Below are positions 10,370 through 24,478 of a stretch of 64,000 bases of DNA, in pieces. The first letter of the stretch is position 1. Each line of letters opens with the position of its first letter. The notes beneath the pieces are model-generated. The model worked only from the letters and a program-made list of their open reading frames with translations. It was not told where the DNA came from and searched no databases. The DNA is from Brachionus rotundiformis (Eukaryota; Rotifera; Eurotatoria; Ploima; Brachionidae), in the NCBI GenBank assembly GCA_016802295.1, contig JAESIW010000118.1, positions 1,746,496 to 1,810,495 of the forward strand. Direction: 5' to 3'. The translations under genes were made by a program, and so were the position numbers.

Positions 10370-13300
10370 ATGAATTTTACAGAAGATTTGGACTCGAAGC
10401 CTCTGAAGCGAGGCAAACTAGGTCCATTGGACGTTTATCCCCAAGAAGACAAACAACGAGAAGACGAGCTTACCACTGAATTTGTTCGCGCAGGCTTTCG
10501 CAATCAAATACCAGAATTGCTTTCAGAATATGAATACCAATCAATTGGCAAAGATCAACCAATATCAACAAATTCAAATTTTGACAATGATGTCATACGT
10601 GTATTGCTTCAGATAGTAAACAAAAAGGAAGAGGCCAATGTGAATAGTCAGATAGAGGCGAGCAAAAAACAGTCCATGCCGGCCAAAACGAGCCAATCTT
10701 TTCGGCCATCTTTGATCCTGATGACCGGCAATCAGAAGACTAAAGAAAGTGCATATGCTTGGTTCAAACAGCTGGCCAACAATGAGCCATTGGTAAAATT
10801 AGCCAAAAAAATTCCTGTTTTTAACAAACGTGCTGACAACTTGCCAGAAATTTTGATAACTCTGTACGAGTATCAGGTGCCAATTAGCCGGGCAGTTTGG
10901 TACTTGAAAATAATGGTCCTTGGATGCACTACTAATCTGACAGAAGCAAACAAAAAGAAAAGACAGACCAACATTGACGTGTCAAATGAATGGAGTGTAT
11001 CTTTGGTTCGACTGTTGAGAGAGATGATTTTAAGACTGCAGTTTTTTGAAATCAGCGCTGCCAATGGTCATCAGCATCAAACTCTGCCGGCCACCATGAC
11101 TCTGGAGAATTTCATGAAGGTCGATAACTTGAATTCAATTCTTTTACCTGTAATTAACCACAGTTATTTGACTGAGAAAAAGCTTAAATGCTTGTGGACA
11201 TTCACCGCTAAGTTAATGAGGTATTTAATTTGAGGTCTATATTCTTTTCTAATTTAGTGTTAAGAGCCATGTTGGACCAGAATCTGTTAGACAAACAGTT
11301 AATTTTAGAGTCACTTCTGGACTTACTTGAAAAAAGTACAATTCAAGCTCGACCAGTAGCAAATCATCCTTCAAATGATTCATTTTTAGTCAATAAATTA
11401 CTTTTAAGCGCAGGTTAGTTAATTAAAGCTATTTTTAAAATTAGATTTATGTTCCTTTTTGCATTTTATTTTATTAAACAATTTTTCTATCTTCTACTTC
11501 CAGTGGAGCATAAGGCGTCCACACGTCTCCTCCATTCTACCCTATCCTAAGCGACAATTTCTGCTTGTCCCCATGTGAGTTTCATCTCTCTCAGATCTCT
11601 TTCAACTGTTCTGCTCCAGGTCAACTTTGGTCTTCCAGCATTTCTCTTTCCTTGAGGTGTCCAAAATAGTGCAACTCTAGGAATTCTGTCTGTTGACATT
11701 CTAAAAACATGACCAAGCCACTTAAGTCGCTTTCTGCGTATTATGTTTCGGATTGGCTCGGACCTTGATCTGTTGTACAGCTCCTCATTTGTAATAACTT
11801 TCGGGTAGAAGATTCTTAAAATTTTTCTTAGGCAATTGTTATGGAATACTTCGATCTTTTGAAGATCACTGTCAGTCATTCGCCAGCATTCAGATCCATA
11901 CAACAATACAGATTCGACCAGACCACTATAAAGATGTAATTTAGTTCTCAGTCGAAGAAATGACGATTTCCACATATGCCTTAATTTGAAGAAAGCAGTT
12001 CTGGCCTTCGTTAATCTGTTTCGAATGTCTTCTTCGTAGCCACCATTTTTGCTAATCATGCTTCCTAGGTTACGCATTTAAAATTTTTGTCTTCAACAGA
12101 AATTGGTGGATTGAGTTTTTTGTTTATGCACATAACTTATGTTTTTCGGGTGTTTATCCCTAGGCCAACATAACAAGTGTTGCGTTTTAGCTTCTCGGTC
12201 TTTTCCCTTATATGGCTCTCCATCTGTGATATTAGGCCAATATCATCCGCAAAGTCAAGATCTTCGAGATTTTGCATCCGACCCAGAGGCATTCCCCAGT
12301 AAATGCCAGTTCTCTGAGCTACTTATTAGAAAAATTAAATTTTAAATTAAGATAAAAAAATCCTTTTAATTCTAAAAATTTAACTAAAGAAACATCTAAA
12401 GAAAAAAATCTAAAAGTAGGGGGCATGTTTAATCCCCTTTCATAAAAAAATAGGGGACCGGCTTTGACTTTTGTAAGAAATTACCGTTTAGATGGTCAAC
12501 TCTATGCAGTCACCTCTGTGTCAGATCGGAGCCTACGCTCAAAAAAGTACTAAAAAAGGAAGATGAGAACCTCTTATGACTGACCTCTGCAAAGAGTCAA
12601 TAAGGATAGCAGAGCTTATATAAAAAGTGATGGAGCTGTATCGCGCATGCATTTTTCACTTGACGGGTCCACTTCAAATCTGATGAAACCATTACCTTCC
12701 TGATCCCTCGCACACTCTGTGGTGGTCAATATGAAACATGAGCTGTTCTCGCCACTTTTTAAAACACATCTATGCCTTATATTTAGTCTGCCAAAATGTA
12801 ACTATCAACTTTAGCAGCTTTGAAACCTGCGGTTGACTTAGATGTTACCACATTTAGGTGAAACACTTCTTTGTTTGAAAAAAAGCATGTCTAATGCAGA
12901 ATCGTTTCTAACTTGAGCAGGGAAATTTTCTCTCTCGCCTGCAATGCTGAACCTTTGTTTAATGATCTTTTTACCAGATCTATGACCAGGTTTAACTTTT
13001 CTAGTCCAACTAATTAGTACATTTCAATCAAATCTCCTATAGCTCTTCTTTCACTCAACCTTGTCAGACCCGCTTTAGCTAGCCTCAATTCATAAGACAT
13101 ACTTCTTAGCGACACAGGGATCTTTGTTGCCCGTTCTTGCGCCTTTTCTAACGCATTCACATCTCTCTTCATACTTGAATTCCGTACCTGCACTGCATAG
13201 TATTGGAGAAGCTTGGATGTGTAAAGTCTTACCCTCAACTTCTCTCTGCTTGTAATTGCTCGCTTCAGGATCCTAAGAACCCATGAGACCATCACCTTCC

Positions 13301-16300
13301 TGATCCCTCCCTTTAAAAAATATCTATGCCTTGAATTTAGCCTGCCAGAATATTATCACTTTATCAGTACATAAATCCATACGCCACATATCTATTCATT
13401 GACATCCTGAATCTAGATCTGAATTTAGAATTGGTTTTGTTTACTTTTTATTAGAAATCCAATCTGGGATATCATTTAAGTACATAACAAAAAGAAGAGG
13501 CTCCAGTACAGACCCTATGATAATGACAGTCAGATAAACAATTAATATATTTTTTGTTAAATAGTGTTCCAAAATATGTACCACTTTCTTCAGTCTGAAT
13601 TACTGAGTCGCCGCCTAGGATACTTTTGTTGCAAGCGAATATCCAATCTATTCAATCAGTATTCGAATGTATTCTTTGAAAAGATAATCAAACAGATACA
13701 ACAAAAACATAATATGCTAAAAAATCACTCAACAAGTGACCAAAAATCTCAGCTAGACCTGGCCAAATACATCTTGAAGAATGAAGTTCCCCTAAGCTCT
13801 ATAAAGGCATTGTTCAACAGATTTGTCCAATGTCCACTTCATCGGGACCAACTGATCCAGTTGGTATCAATAGTTCATTCGATACAGCTGGGCTGCATGC
13901 AAGCCTGTCTGTGGAACAAGGTTGGCGATGAACGGGCCGAGAACCCGTTCAATGGCTCGCCATTGGACTTTTTACCATGTCCGCCGTCCACTCTAGTCTA
14001 CACCTATGACTATTTGGGCGTGAGCAAACAGACCCGCGACTATGTCAAGCGAGAGCTGGAAAAGTCAGAACTATGCATTAAAAGGCGGTCGATTGAGATC
14101 GAGACCAAATGGACCACTGACAGACTCAAGCCGGCCTCTGCCGGAATAGTTCAGACCAAAATACTGCACATACTCGAAACTTTGGACAAAAACTGCTATG
14201 ATTTAAGTGACATCAATGATACCATAGAAACACTTTATGCACAAATATTTCCCAAAATAAACTTTGGCACAAAAAAAAATAAAAAATTGGAAAATTTTTA
14301 TGATCTTGATTGTGTGATCGAGGACCAAAGCGAAGAGGAAAATGGAGAAGACTTCATCGAATCAGAAAACAGCAAGCCTCTATCTGACAAAGAGATAATT
14401 CATTTGCTTTGTGACTGGGCCACGACCACCAAGCGTTGCGGTCTGCACAGAGTGTTTTATGCTGTTTTTCTGATCAAAAAACGCCAAATAGAACTAGTCA
14501 AGCAAGTGAAAGAGTTTAATAAATTGGTGAAAAAAAAACTGAGACGAAAAATGGCCAAGTATGGCTTTGGCAAGCTTGTGGAAAAAAAAGAAAACAATCG
14601 GAAGCGAAAGTACGAGGATGATGTGGCTGATTTGGCTGACCAAAGTGATCAAGTGTTCAAGAAAATAAAACTAGAGCCGGGTTGTGTAGACAGTGTTGAT
14701 CAGCAGCCGGTCAAGCATTTGGTTAAAAATCAATTAGTTAATAAGATTAAAAAAAAGTACCAGACTGGTATTGGAAAAAAATCTCTCATAAATAAAAGCA
14801 CACTTAAAGTGTCTAAATTAAAACAAATTCAAAAAAATCTAAGAGAAAAAATCCTCTATGAGTATCCGTATCAGAAAATTTTATTCGACTATTTGGACAT
14901 GAAGGCAGACCATTTGCCAAGCAAACAAGACATGAACTATTTGGTAAATGTCAACTCAGACAACACTGAATTTTCAAGTGTTATATTTTTGTTCTACATG
15001 TTTATTAATTGTAAAATATTTTCCCATGACCAATTTGTCCGCGATCTCATATCAAGAGGTGATTGCTTCAGAAACAATTTAAGTGACATAAAAAGACCGG
15101 TGAATGTGTTCATGCCATTTAAAAAAAAGCAGCTAGAACTCAAGCAGCAGCAACAACAGCAACAGCAGCATCAGCAAAGTCAGCTAAAAGCCAAGCTGTC
15201 CATGAGCAGAAATTCAATTGAGTATCCGATGAGCGTGGACCAGCATCCACCGGCCTCTATTCCTGCCTACAACCCTTTGCCGCACACCCCTCAGTTTGCG
15301 CCCAGCTCGGTTCCCACACCGTGCAAGTCATCCGAGGCCCTCAAATCAAACAGCCAGCTGAGCATCAGGAGCAGCAATTCGTCCAGTATGGCAACTCAGC
15401 TCTCAAAGTTTGCTGTATTTGTACTTAACCTGCCTTTGCCACAGACTCAAAGCTACACACACGAACGCAACCAGCGATTCGTGCTCTTGTACGGCTTTGG
15501 CTCCAAGAAGCAGGAAATTCTGGACAAAATTCATTCATTGAGCAAACAATTTCAAAGCCTATTCAGACGAAAGGCCTCAATTGACCTAAACGAAAGCACC
15601 ACAATAAGCTCATTGAACATTAACAGCTCCACATCGGGCTCAAACTACAGCAAGCATTTGAACGCAATAACAAATGTTCACTTTCATTTGTCCCAAGCTG
15701 AATTGGAAATTTTGTCCACCATTCAAAAAGAATACAACAAAATGAGCTATTATGACCAATATTCAATAATAGCTCGAGTAAATCAATTTGTGCTGGATGT
15801 GTACAAAAATATTGGCCAGAAAAATTATTTGCCAAAGTTACAATTTATTTTGTTTGTGTTTGACTTGATGGAGACTAATATGAACGTGTTTGGCTTGTTT
15901 TTGTTTGTGATTAAGCTGTTGCATTTGGGTCCGAGTATAGGCGAGTATTTGAGAGCTAAATTTTTGCCCTCCAAATTGGTCACGGGCTCCAAGCCGGCCT
16001 ATTTTGAATACTTGTCTCACTTTTATTTGAATATTATTGGCGTGCTTAGGCTGCATCTGATCTCGCTTGTTTTGTGGAAGGACTTGGCCAGCGAGGTGTT
16101 TAAACTGGTCTTCAATTTGGTTGCCAATGTTGAAAAGCCCTCCAAGTGCTCGTCGCACGAGAAGTGCGCCCTAATGCTCCTAAATGACATGTACACTTCA
16201 TGTGGCTACATAAAAAGCCAATTTCCCCAATTTGATTCAATTGCCAACAAGATTAGGGCCGAAAAATGCTTCACTCAGCAGCCTCAGTCGGACAAAAATA

Positions 16301-19300
16301 GCTCAATGCTGTCTTATCAGATGAAACAAGATGATCTTCTTAATTCGATGATCACCACCACTGAGTAAGATAAAAATTATAAATATTTTAATTTTGGAAT
16401 ATTTTTCGCAATTTTTATCACTTTAATTTGCTTTAAGTGCTGGATCTGTAATTCTGGACAAATTTTTAAGCAAAAATTAATTAATTTTCTTAGTAAATTT
16501 ATTTTAGCTTTGTTTAAAGAATTTAAAAAATTGTTTAAGGATGATTAAATAAGATTTTCAACATATTAAATATTATGACCAATTATAAGATAAAAATTAA
16601 TAATTAGGAAATATTTTTTATTTGTTTTTATAATTTTAATTATTTAAAAATAACTTAATTTTGGAATATTTTTCTTAATTTTGAACACTTTTATTTACTT
16701 TCATAGATGAAATTGAGATAAATTGGAAAAATTTTAGGCATCTTGAAGTTGATGATCAATTCTAAATATCATTTCAATCCAAAGAGTTTATCATCGGATA
16801 TTAGAATTAATCTTTAATTTAATTTAGATAATAACAAGCTTTACATGTTATCCAAATTTAAAAAATATATAATTTTATAAAATTGTATTCTCAACTAGTT
16901 GATATTAAATATGTAAATTTTTTGACTCATTTATAATAGGTCTATTTTTAAGTTTTTTATTTTAAAAATATTGGTTAGAAAGAATTGATTTGGAATTTAA
17001 TATTTGAATTCCTTATTAAATTTATCTTTGAATTCTAGTTTATAAATACTTTTAAAATAAATCCAAAGTAAACTCTACAAATAAAGAGTTTATACATTTA
17101 AATTAAAAGATAGATCTAATCAATGGATTGAAAAACTTTTTTTTTAAATTGTTTATTTTATAAATTTAGATAACATACAAAGCGTGATACATTAAAATTA
17201 TTTAAATTAAATTTGTAATTAATTCAAATAGCCCAAGATAAACTCTTTGAAGAGATAAGATATTTTGTATTGATCATCAACTTCAATATGCCAATATTCT
17301 CAAAATAAAATAATTCTAGATTTCTTCAATTTAATTTAAAAGATTAATTTAAACAAGATTTTCAATAATTTAAAATTTACTTAAAATCTTATATAAATAA
17401 ATAATTAATATTATTAAAAATTCTTACTTTTCTATCAAGTCACACAGTAGATGAAATAGAAAATTACATTGGTCAAAGCAAAGAACAGCAATACAATTTT
17501 GTAGCTCATGTATTTTTGACATTACCATCATTGAGTAAAGATGAGTGAGTTTAATTTATCTTCAATATTCTTTATTTAATTTTAAAAAATTCAAAAGAAT
17601 GTTCCGAGTGGCAAATCTCTGCGCGGAGCTGACCAGTCGGTGTAATATGCTGATTACTTTTTGGCAAAATGCCACCAAGACCCTTCATTACCGCAATACC
17701 GAACCAAATAAAGAGAGGCTAATGTTCAATGAAATAATAAATAAAATAAATGTAAAAAAAAAGAATTTTAATTCATTTTTTAATTAATATCTTAATAATA
17801 TCTTAATTAATCTTAGATTCAAAATCGTAAATCAAAAGAAAATTTCAAACAATTTTTGTCAATACTAGCCTCACGACATTGTCTCATACTCAATGAATTT
17901 ATAATCATGGTTGTCAAAACCTGCATTATGGCTTGTCCAAAGAGTAAACTAACCATTTAACAAGCTAAATAGTGATTATAATCATATTTTAAATTTAGTT
18001 ACCAATGAGCAGTCCAACAATTTTTCCAATCTTGAACCAAGCGCATCACTGGCTTGCCACATAATCCACCATATATTTACTAGCTCTCCAAAACCGCTCA
18101 AATATAGACGCTCAACTACAGACCAAAGAATGCTGACCGCAAGTTGTCGCTCAATCATGTTCAGCACCTTTTTACTTGTACTCAAATGTCTGTTTATAAT
18201 GAGCGATACCAAAAGAGAGGGGTCTTCTAGCAAAAAAAGTCAGTCATCACGTGGCGCTAGAGATGAGAGAAGCGATGAAATGGATTTGGCACAATTTGCT
18301 GGCAATGTACTGCATGAAATTTGTGAACACGATTGGATTAAGGAAAGATGCTTTCACGAAGGAGACAATTTGCTTAAATCGAACCAATTATTAGAGTCAG
18401 CTTTGGGACGCAGTGCTCAAAATTTACTGCACATAATTTGCTATCCTCAAACCCATGAGCTAAGAAAGCAAAATGAGCAAACTTCAACCAAAGATTTCAT
18501 CAGATACATTTTGGAAAACTTGAATATTTGGACATTTAGGGAAAGTTTGCTCGAGTTTAAGCTAATGATTGAATTGGACAAGCAAAAAGAAAGATACTAT
18601 GATTTTGCTGTTGATTTTTTTGCCAAAACAACAGTAGAATTCTTGATAGACCCGGATATAGCTAATTTAATGCCACAGACTGGTTTGCTTAGGTCTGCGA
18701 GTCAGATAGAGGCCAATCAAGACGAAAAAGAACCCGATGCTCAGTTGATTAAATCTCCTTTGGAAAAAAATGAGTCAATGCAAGTAGATAATGAGAATCA
18801 AGAGGACATAACAGAAGCTATTTTGGCCGAGACAGATCTTAATGTAGAAATAGAGCAAAATGAAGATTTTGATGAGTTTGACAATTTGGAAAAAAATCAG
18901 TCTAATAAGGCTTTAGGTGTTTGGTTGATAGCTCCTCTGATAACCAGACTGCCTGATTTATGCCAGCTTAAAACACTGGAACATGCATGTAATGAAAATA
19001 GATAATTTATATAAATTGTTTATCTAGTCTTATTTATTTTAAGCTAAAAGCTTACAAGAGTTGGGCAAAGCGTTCTGGAACGCTAAGAACAAAAGCGAGA
19101 AAGAAACACAGGCTATCAAGAACATTATTGCCTGGAATCAGCAACCATTTTTTGCACTATTGTTATCTTGTTTGAAAAATAAGTACAACAATGACCAACA
19201 GCAGCAGAAAATTCTTCTAACCTCACTGTTCAATGGTCTAACAGATTTTGTAAATGTAAGTTTACTTAAAATTAAAATCCTAATCAAAATACTTTAACAT

Positions 19301-22228
19301 GAGTGAATTTTTTTTAGGGTTTTAATGAAAACTCTCAGGTAATTGATTAAAAATCAATCTCTTTAGCTGCTTTTAAAAATAAAAATATTTTAACTTGATA
19401 GATTGCTTACATATCATTGCTTTATAATCTTAATAAAAAGAAAAATAGTTATCTTAATTAATTAATAAAAGTTAAAGTTTAACAAATAGAAACTTATGTT
19501 AAATTAAGTTTTTTTATTTGTTTCAGAATTTAAAAACAATTATGTACTTAATTAAGATTTTATTAAATTTTAATTTAAAATTTTTGAGTATGGTTTATTA
19601 TCACTTTTCTGGTATGTTATGAACTCTCATTGCATTACTGGTTAAACTGGTTAAAAAATTTTGGTAGATTTAAATCCAAAATTACCAAAATAGCACAATT
19701 TTCTTTTCAATGTACCTAATAACAAGCTTTTGCTTAATTATTTTAATTAATCAATTTAATTATCTTCATCCTAATCTTCATTTGTATTTAAGATATAAAT
19801 CAAAAAAATTTATTTGAAAATTAATTACACATATTTTAAGATAATTTTTTTTGTATAAAGGTAAAATTTTTTTAAATAAAAATTTTTTAGATTTTTTAAA
19901 TAAAAATTTTACCTTTATAAGCTCATTAAATAAATAGATAGCAAATCAATTTTAAAAAATTTAATTTTCAAGGGCAAAGATGACAAAATTTTGTCCGAAG
20001 ATCCTCGAATTAAGCAGATAATGATGGACACGCTTCATATAAGACTGAGTCTAGTCGGCTCCATGTTCGATTTTATACTAAGAAACACCAATGACTTTGC
20101 CAACTGGGCCTGGCTATTCGTCCAATTGATCTATTCGGGCATAGTTGACCCGGACAACGATCAATTGCTATTCACCATCATTCTTGATATGCTCACTGTC
20201 CTCATTCACCATATAATCAGCTCTGAACCCAACATGGAAAGCAATAAACACTATCAAACCATAATTAAAAAAATTAGCAAAGAGACCAAAGATTTCAGTG
20301 ATGTACCAAACACAAAAGCAATCAATTACATAAGAAAATTGCTTCCTTTGAATCGCAACACTAATTTGGAGATAATGACTGTTGAGTCAAGTTGGACAAC
20401 GGCTTCCAAGACCATAGCTAATCTGTTGGACAAGCGCAGAGGATTTAAGTTTGTTCGAAAAGAAAAAGTGAACACATGGGAATTGATCGAAGGGGTCAAA
20501 AACGCTTCAGCTCTTTGCCTCTCTTGGTACGGCTTTTCCAAACTGGAAAAAAAAATGCTCCGCTACGAATATCAGCAAAAACTACTGGTCAGACACAAGC
20601 ACATGAACATACACAGAGAGCTTTCGTATCTGAAAGATAAGCCTGATGTTCCCAATGATTTAATTGAGCTACCAGAGCCAGTAATTGTGGAGACAGTCAA
20701 GAAAGAGCAAAAAAGCTCTATGAATACATCTGGCCTGAAGCAGCAGACGTCCATAAACTTGAGCATGAACACATCAGGCTTCTTGTCCGGTGATCAAATC
20801 AAATCACATGTAAATTCGCCGGCTGTTGGTATGCCAAACGCCGATATTGTTGTTCTTGGCGGCACTGTGCCCAACCAAATGGACATGATGATGCACCAAC
20901 AACACAATAACCAAATGCCCCAAATGCAGCCTCACCATCCACATATGCATGGACAAGCACAACCAATGCCGCATCAAATGATGGCTCAAAATCACTCTCA
21001 GATTATGAACCGCTTACAAAACCAAATGCAGCACCAACAAATGCAACAGCAACAGCAGCAACAACATCAACAACAGCAGTATTCAAATCAAGGAATGATT
21101 ATGAGCGGAAATGGAATGCAAATTCCGCCTGACCGCAAAGGTATAGCCAGACAAATGTCAACGCCTGATAAGCACAAGTCAAATAATCCAAGCTTACAAA
21201 AGAAACAAAAATCAACAACACCTAGGAAGAACAATCTTTCAAAGAATACACCTAATCCTCAGGTATCATCTTTGCAAGGTATTCAACCAGGTATGGCAAT
21301 GCAAGCGGGCAAAATAGGACCCCAAGGCCAGCAGTATGTGCCTAATCAAGTAATGTCTGGTCAAGGTTTTCCACAAAATCATCAAGGAATGCCAAGACCA
21401 TTGGGTCAGAATCCGAGTGGCATGATACAGCCCAACATGCCTCAGCGAATGGTAAATCCAGCCAATCAATCAAATCAATATTATCAACAACAAAATGCGG
21501 CCCAGTTTCAGCAGCAGAGAATGCCTCAGCCAGGTCAGCCAGTTCCGGCTCCAGGTCCAATGGCTCAAGGAGTAGGTCGAATGCCGTACCAACCCATGAA
21601 TCAAGGTCAAAATCAGATTCGAAAACCAATGCCGCCTGGCCAACAAATGCCAAGCTATCAAGCACCAATGAATCAGACGCGTCCAATGCTGTCTCAAAAT
21701 CAGCCAGCTAACGCTCCTGGACAACAGTATCAAAACAATTCTCAGATGTATAACAAACAGCAGACAAGTATACCAGCACCGCGAACAGTCACTCCGGATC
21801 CCTTGGCCAAACAAACAGCCCAATCCGCAGCACCAAATTTTATGAATGCTCAGCAAGGACCTAGATATCCTAATCAGCCAGCTGCTCAACTTCAGCATCA
21901 AAAACAAGCTCAACAACAGCGTCTTTTTAATACCAGCACTCCACCAAACAATGCTGGTGGTATGCAAATGCCAGCACAGGGCCAAGGCCAAGCACCAGTA
22001 GGACAAAACTTAAATTGGCAAAGACAACCATCCATGCAAAGGCAATCGCAAATTCCACAGCAACAAAGTCAACAATATCAGCAACAATACATGCAAAAGC
22101 AGCATCCGGGTGTACCAATGAATGCCCAGCAGCAGCAACAACAACAGCAACAGCAGCAGCAGTATTTACAGCAGCAACAACAGCGTGTCACTCAACAACA
22201 ACAATCACAGCAATATCAAAATTATTAA
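10370..22228 (+). CDS. MED12: Mediator complex subunit 12
   Basis: MED12 joins MED13, CDK8 and cyclin C in the Mediator kinase module, where its N-terminus activates the kinase. Nine exons (10370-11220, 11265-11413, 13565-16364, 17440-17544, 17598-17751, 17817-17943, 17999-18988, 19044-19255, 19973-22228) close without a phase error to 2547 residues. The N-terminus has the conserved PLKRGKLGPLDVYPQEDKQR, then the kinase-module activation segment. Other family blocks are LLSRRLGYFCCKRI, LLCDWATTTKRCG, RVANLCAELTSRCN, LGVWLIAPLITRLP and SLVGSMFDFILRN. The last exon is rich in Gln, Met and Pro and ends in long glutamine runs, as in vertebrate MED12. Introns 2, 3 and 8 are unusually long for this window; intron 2 holds LINE relics and intron 3 a MITE. 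Confidence 0.95.
11500..12340 (-). mobile_element. LINE (non-LTR retrotransposon) relic, fragment A
   Basis: Antisense to MED12 inside its second intron. The minus strand encodes the reverse transcriptase catalytic strand LEDLDFADDIGLISQ at about 12240-12290. A break with stop codons follows, then a 176-codon stretch (11547-12077) with the typical post-RT region: YGSECWRMT, RLKWLGHVFRMS, GKRNAGRPKLTWSRTVERDL. The copy is 5'-truncated and carries frameshifts, so it is dead. The 5' two-thirds of the element, including the endonuclease, is absent. Confidence 0.85.
12690..13535 (-). mobile_element. LINE relic, fragment B (different family)
   Basis: Second non-LTR fragment in the same intron and orientation. 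The minus strand gives an RT palm motif SVLEPLLFVMYLNDIPDW at about 13455-13510. After a deletion comes a C-terminal region (13014-13295) with LEKAQERATKIPVSLRSMSY and RRAIGDLIEMY, the pattern of CR1/Jockey-like elements. About 70 nt near 12690-12790 are repeated at 13285-13375, so the copy is internally rearranged. The sequence differs in type from fragment A. Confidence 0.7.
16737..17292. mobile_element. MITE-like element, copy A (in MED12 intron 3)
   Basis: About 556 bp bounded by inverted repeats. The left end begins ggcatcttgaagttgatgat; the reverse complement of the right end begins ggcatattgaagttgatgat. A further inverted pair, aaagagtttatc and gataaactcttt, lies inside. No ORF. A second copy sits at 31731-32128. 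I could not settle the target-site duplication. Confidence 0.8.
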
Positions 22229-22812
22229 TAATTTGGAAAAAACAATTAATTAACTGATTATAAATTTTGTAAAGTAGTTTTATTTTTAAGTTATATTTTT
22301 TATGAATAAAAATTTATCTTATAGACATTGAGACTTTTTTATAAATAAACAATTTAAATTTTTTAAATGAATTTAATTTCGAAAAAAAGTTATACAAAAA
22401 GCCAAGCAGGTGACAATTAAATAATTATGGACCAGCTTTGATATTTAATTATAAAATTTTGATTTCACATTTTTATCTGAGTTTAAAATAAAGTGTTTAC
22501 TCAAATTTTGTCTTAACATCAAAAATCATCTTTAATATCTGTCAGAATAATAAATGGCCATTGATTAATTAAAAAAAACAAGAATATAAAAAAATTTAAA
22601 GTATAAGCATCGTTTGCCAAGCATGAAAAAACTCCCTTTGGATAAATAAAAAAAAACTTGTTGGTTAAATATTTAAAAAATGCATCAAAAAAAAGTGGTT
22701 CGATGAAATCTTAGGTAAAATAATTGGTATATATTGTATTTTCATTATAAGAGACAAATTATGAAAATATCTTAGTTTTTTTTAAAGAATTCTAAAATAA
22801 AATTCTAAAAAT
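22229..22812. other. Intergenic region MED12 to desaturase 1
   Basis: 584 nt, AT-rich. It must hold the MED12 3' flank and the desaturase promoter. No ORF or repeat seen. Confidence 0.5.
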
Positions 22813-24478
22813 ATGGGCAAAGGCGCAAACCTTGTTCCCAATGAATCCGAAAATGTCGAAAAAAATGAGGTTAAAATTTTAAAGTGGAATGAGATAAGAA
22901 AGAATAAGTGGATTGTCATAGACAATAATGTGTATGATGTGTCCAGGTTTGGCAAAAAACATCCAGGTGGTGAAACACTATTGAAAAACAATGTTGGTCA
23001 AGACGCTACTGTAAATTTTCCATTAAATCTTAAATATTCAGATACAATTAAATATCTATAAAGGATGCATTTATATCGTTTCACAAAGACGTGAAAAAAG
23101 TTGAAAAATATCTCAAGACTCTGAAAATTGGAAGAGTAGTGCCAGAATCAGATGTTAATCAAAATGAGGAAAGAAAAGTAGACAAATAAAATGATTAAAA
23201 ATTTTAAATTAATTTTAATAATTGGACAAAAAAGGACGAATTGCATAAAGACTTTCAGCAATTAAGAAAAATGGCCGAAGGCATGGACTTGTTCAAGCCC
23301 AGTGCTTGGTTTTATTCGCTGCACTTTTTGCAGTTGATTGTTTTAGATTTAATTGGAACTTATTTAATTTACCAAAGTGGATACCAAAATTGGTTGACTT
23401 ATTTTATTGCTGTAGCTTGTTTGGTTACAACTCAAGTAAAATAATAAATTAAATAAAAAATTTGATTATACATTTATAGTAAAGGCTCAGGCCGGCTGGT
23501 TGCAACATGATTTGGGACATTTATCTGTTTTCAAGTTGACCAAAATGAACCATTTCGCTCATAGAGTAGTAATTGGAGCAATAATGGGCTTTTCGGCTGA
23601 CTGGTGGAACAGTAGACATTTTAAACACCATGCTAAACCAAATGCAATTAAAAAGGATCCAGATATCAGATTTAGTTATTTCTTCTTACTTGGAAAGATT
23701 TTACCAAAAGAAATTGGAAAAAAGAAAAAAGGCTGGCTTCCATATAATTTACAGCAGTTTTATTTTTTCTTCACCTTACCCCCTTTTCTAATTCCAATTT
23801 TATCAGCTGCTGAAACAGCCATTTATTTAACCAGAAGAAAAAAATTTTATGTAATTTATTAATGAAGGCAAACATAAATTAATTAAGATCATTGATTTTA
23901 AAGGAAATGATGTGGATAGGGATATTTAGTATCAGATGGTACTTAATGTTTGTTCCAATGCTTGGCATTTATGGAACTATAAAACTGCTTCTTTTGGTAC
24001 GTTTCTTCCAAAGTTACTGGTTCATTTGGTCAACGCAAATGAGTCATTTGCCAATGGAAGTTGATTATGATAAAGATCTAAGTTGGTTCAGAACTCAGCT
24101 GATTACCACTTGCAACGTTGAGAAGTCGGCTTTCAACGACTGGGTATCTGGACACCTTAACTTTCAAATTGAGCACCAGTTTGTCTTTCATTTTTCCTTT
24201 TGATTGTTTTTCTCTAAAATGGTCTTCTTTTAGCTTATTTCCAACAATGCCAAGACACAATTTATACAAAATAGCTCCTCATGTCAAAAAATTGTGTGAA
24301 AAATACGGCATCGAATACCAATGTAAGACAATGAGCCAAGCCACATTTGATATTTACAAGTAACTGGATTTTAATCGACCAATTTTTGTTTTTTTAAAGG
24401 CTAAATTATCTTTTTTTTCTAAGTTGTCTCAAAGAGTCCGGCGAAATCTGGTATGAAGCCTACAATAATATGGGTTAA
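22813..24478 (+). CDS. Cytochrome b5-fused front-end fatty acid desaturase, copy 1
   Basis: Membrane enzyme that inserts a double bond between an existing one and the carboxyl end of a fatty acyl chain (delta-5/delta-6 type), using electrons through its own cytochrome b5 domain. Seven exons (22813-23010, 23064-23177, 23235-23435, 23485-23850, 23904-24178, 24234-24359, 24424-24478) give 444 residues, the usual length. The heme motif HPGG lies at about residue 55. Histidine boxes are QHDLGH, HFKHH and QIEHH; the last histidine of QIEHH is created by splicing (CA|C). Several hydrophobic segments flank them. Regiospecificity cannot be read by eye. It is 861 nt upstream of a near-duplicate. Confidence 0.93.

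Noticed and set aside
16364..17440. Possible stop of MED12 at 16366
   Set aside because: The TAA lies in a strong GTAAG donor, and homologous MED12 sequence resumes in phase at 17440.
19858..19917. Perfect short palindrome aaaggtaaaattttt...aaaaattttaccttt in MED12 intron 8
   Set aside because: A single A/T-rich hairpin with 15-19 nt arms; no second copy seen, so not called an element.
21266..22118. Several antisense ORFs across the last MED12 exon
   Set aside because: They are mirror frames of the Gln/Met/Pro-rich codons and have abnormal composition (Trp/Leu/His runs).
24078..24269. Identical antisense ORFs at 24078-24269 and 26549-26740
   Set aside because: They are duplicates only because the desaturase tract is duplicated; they cross a desaturase intron antisense.
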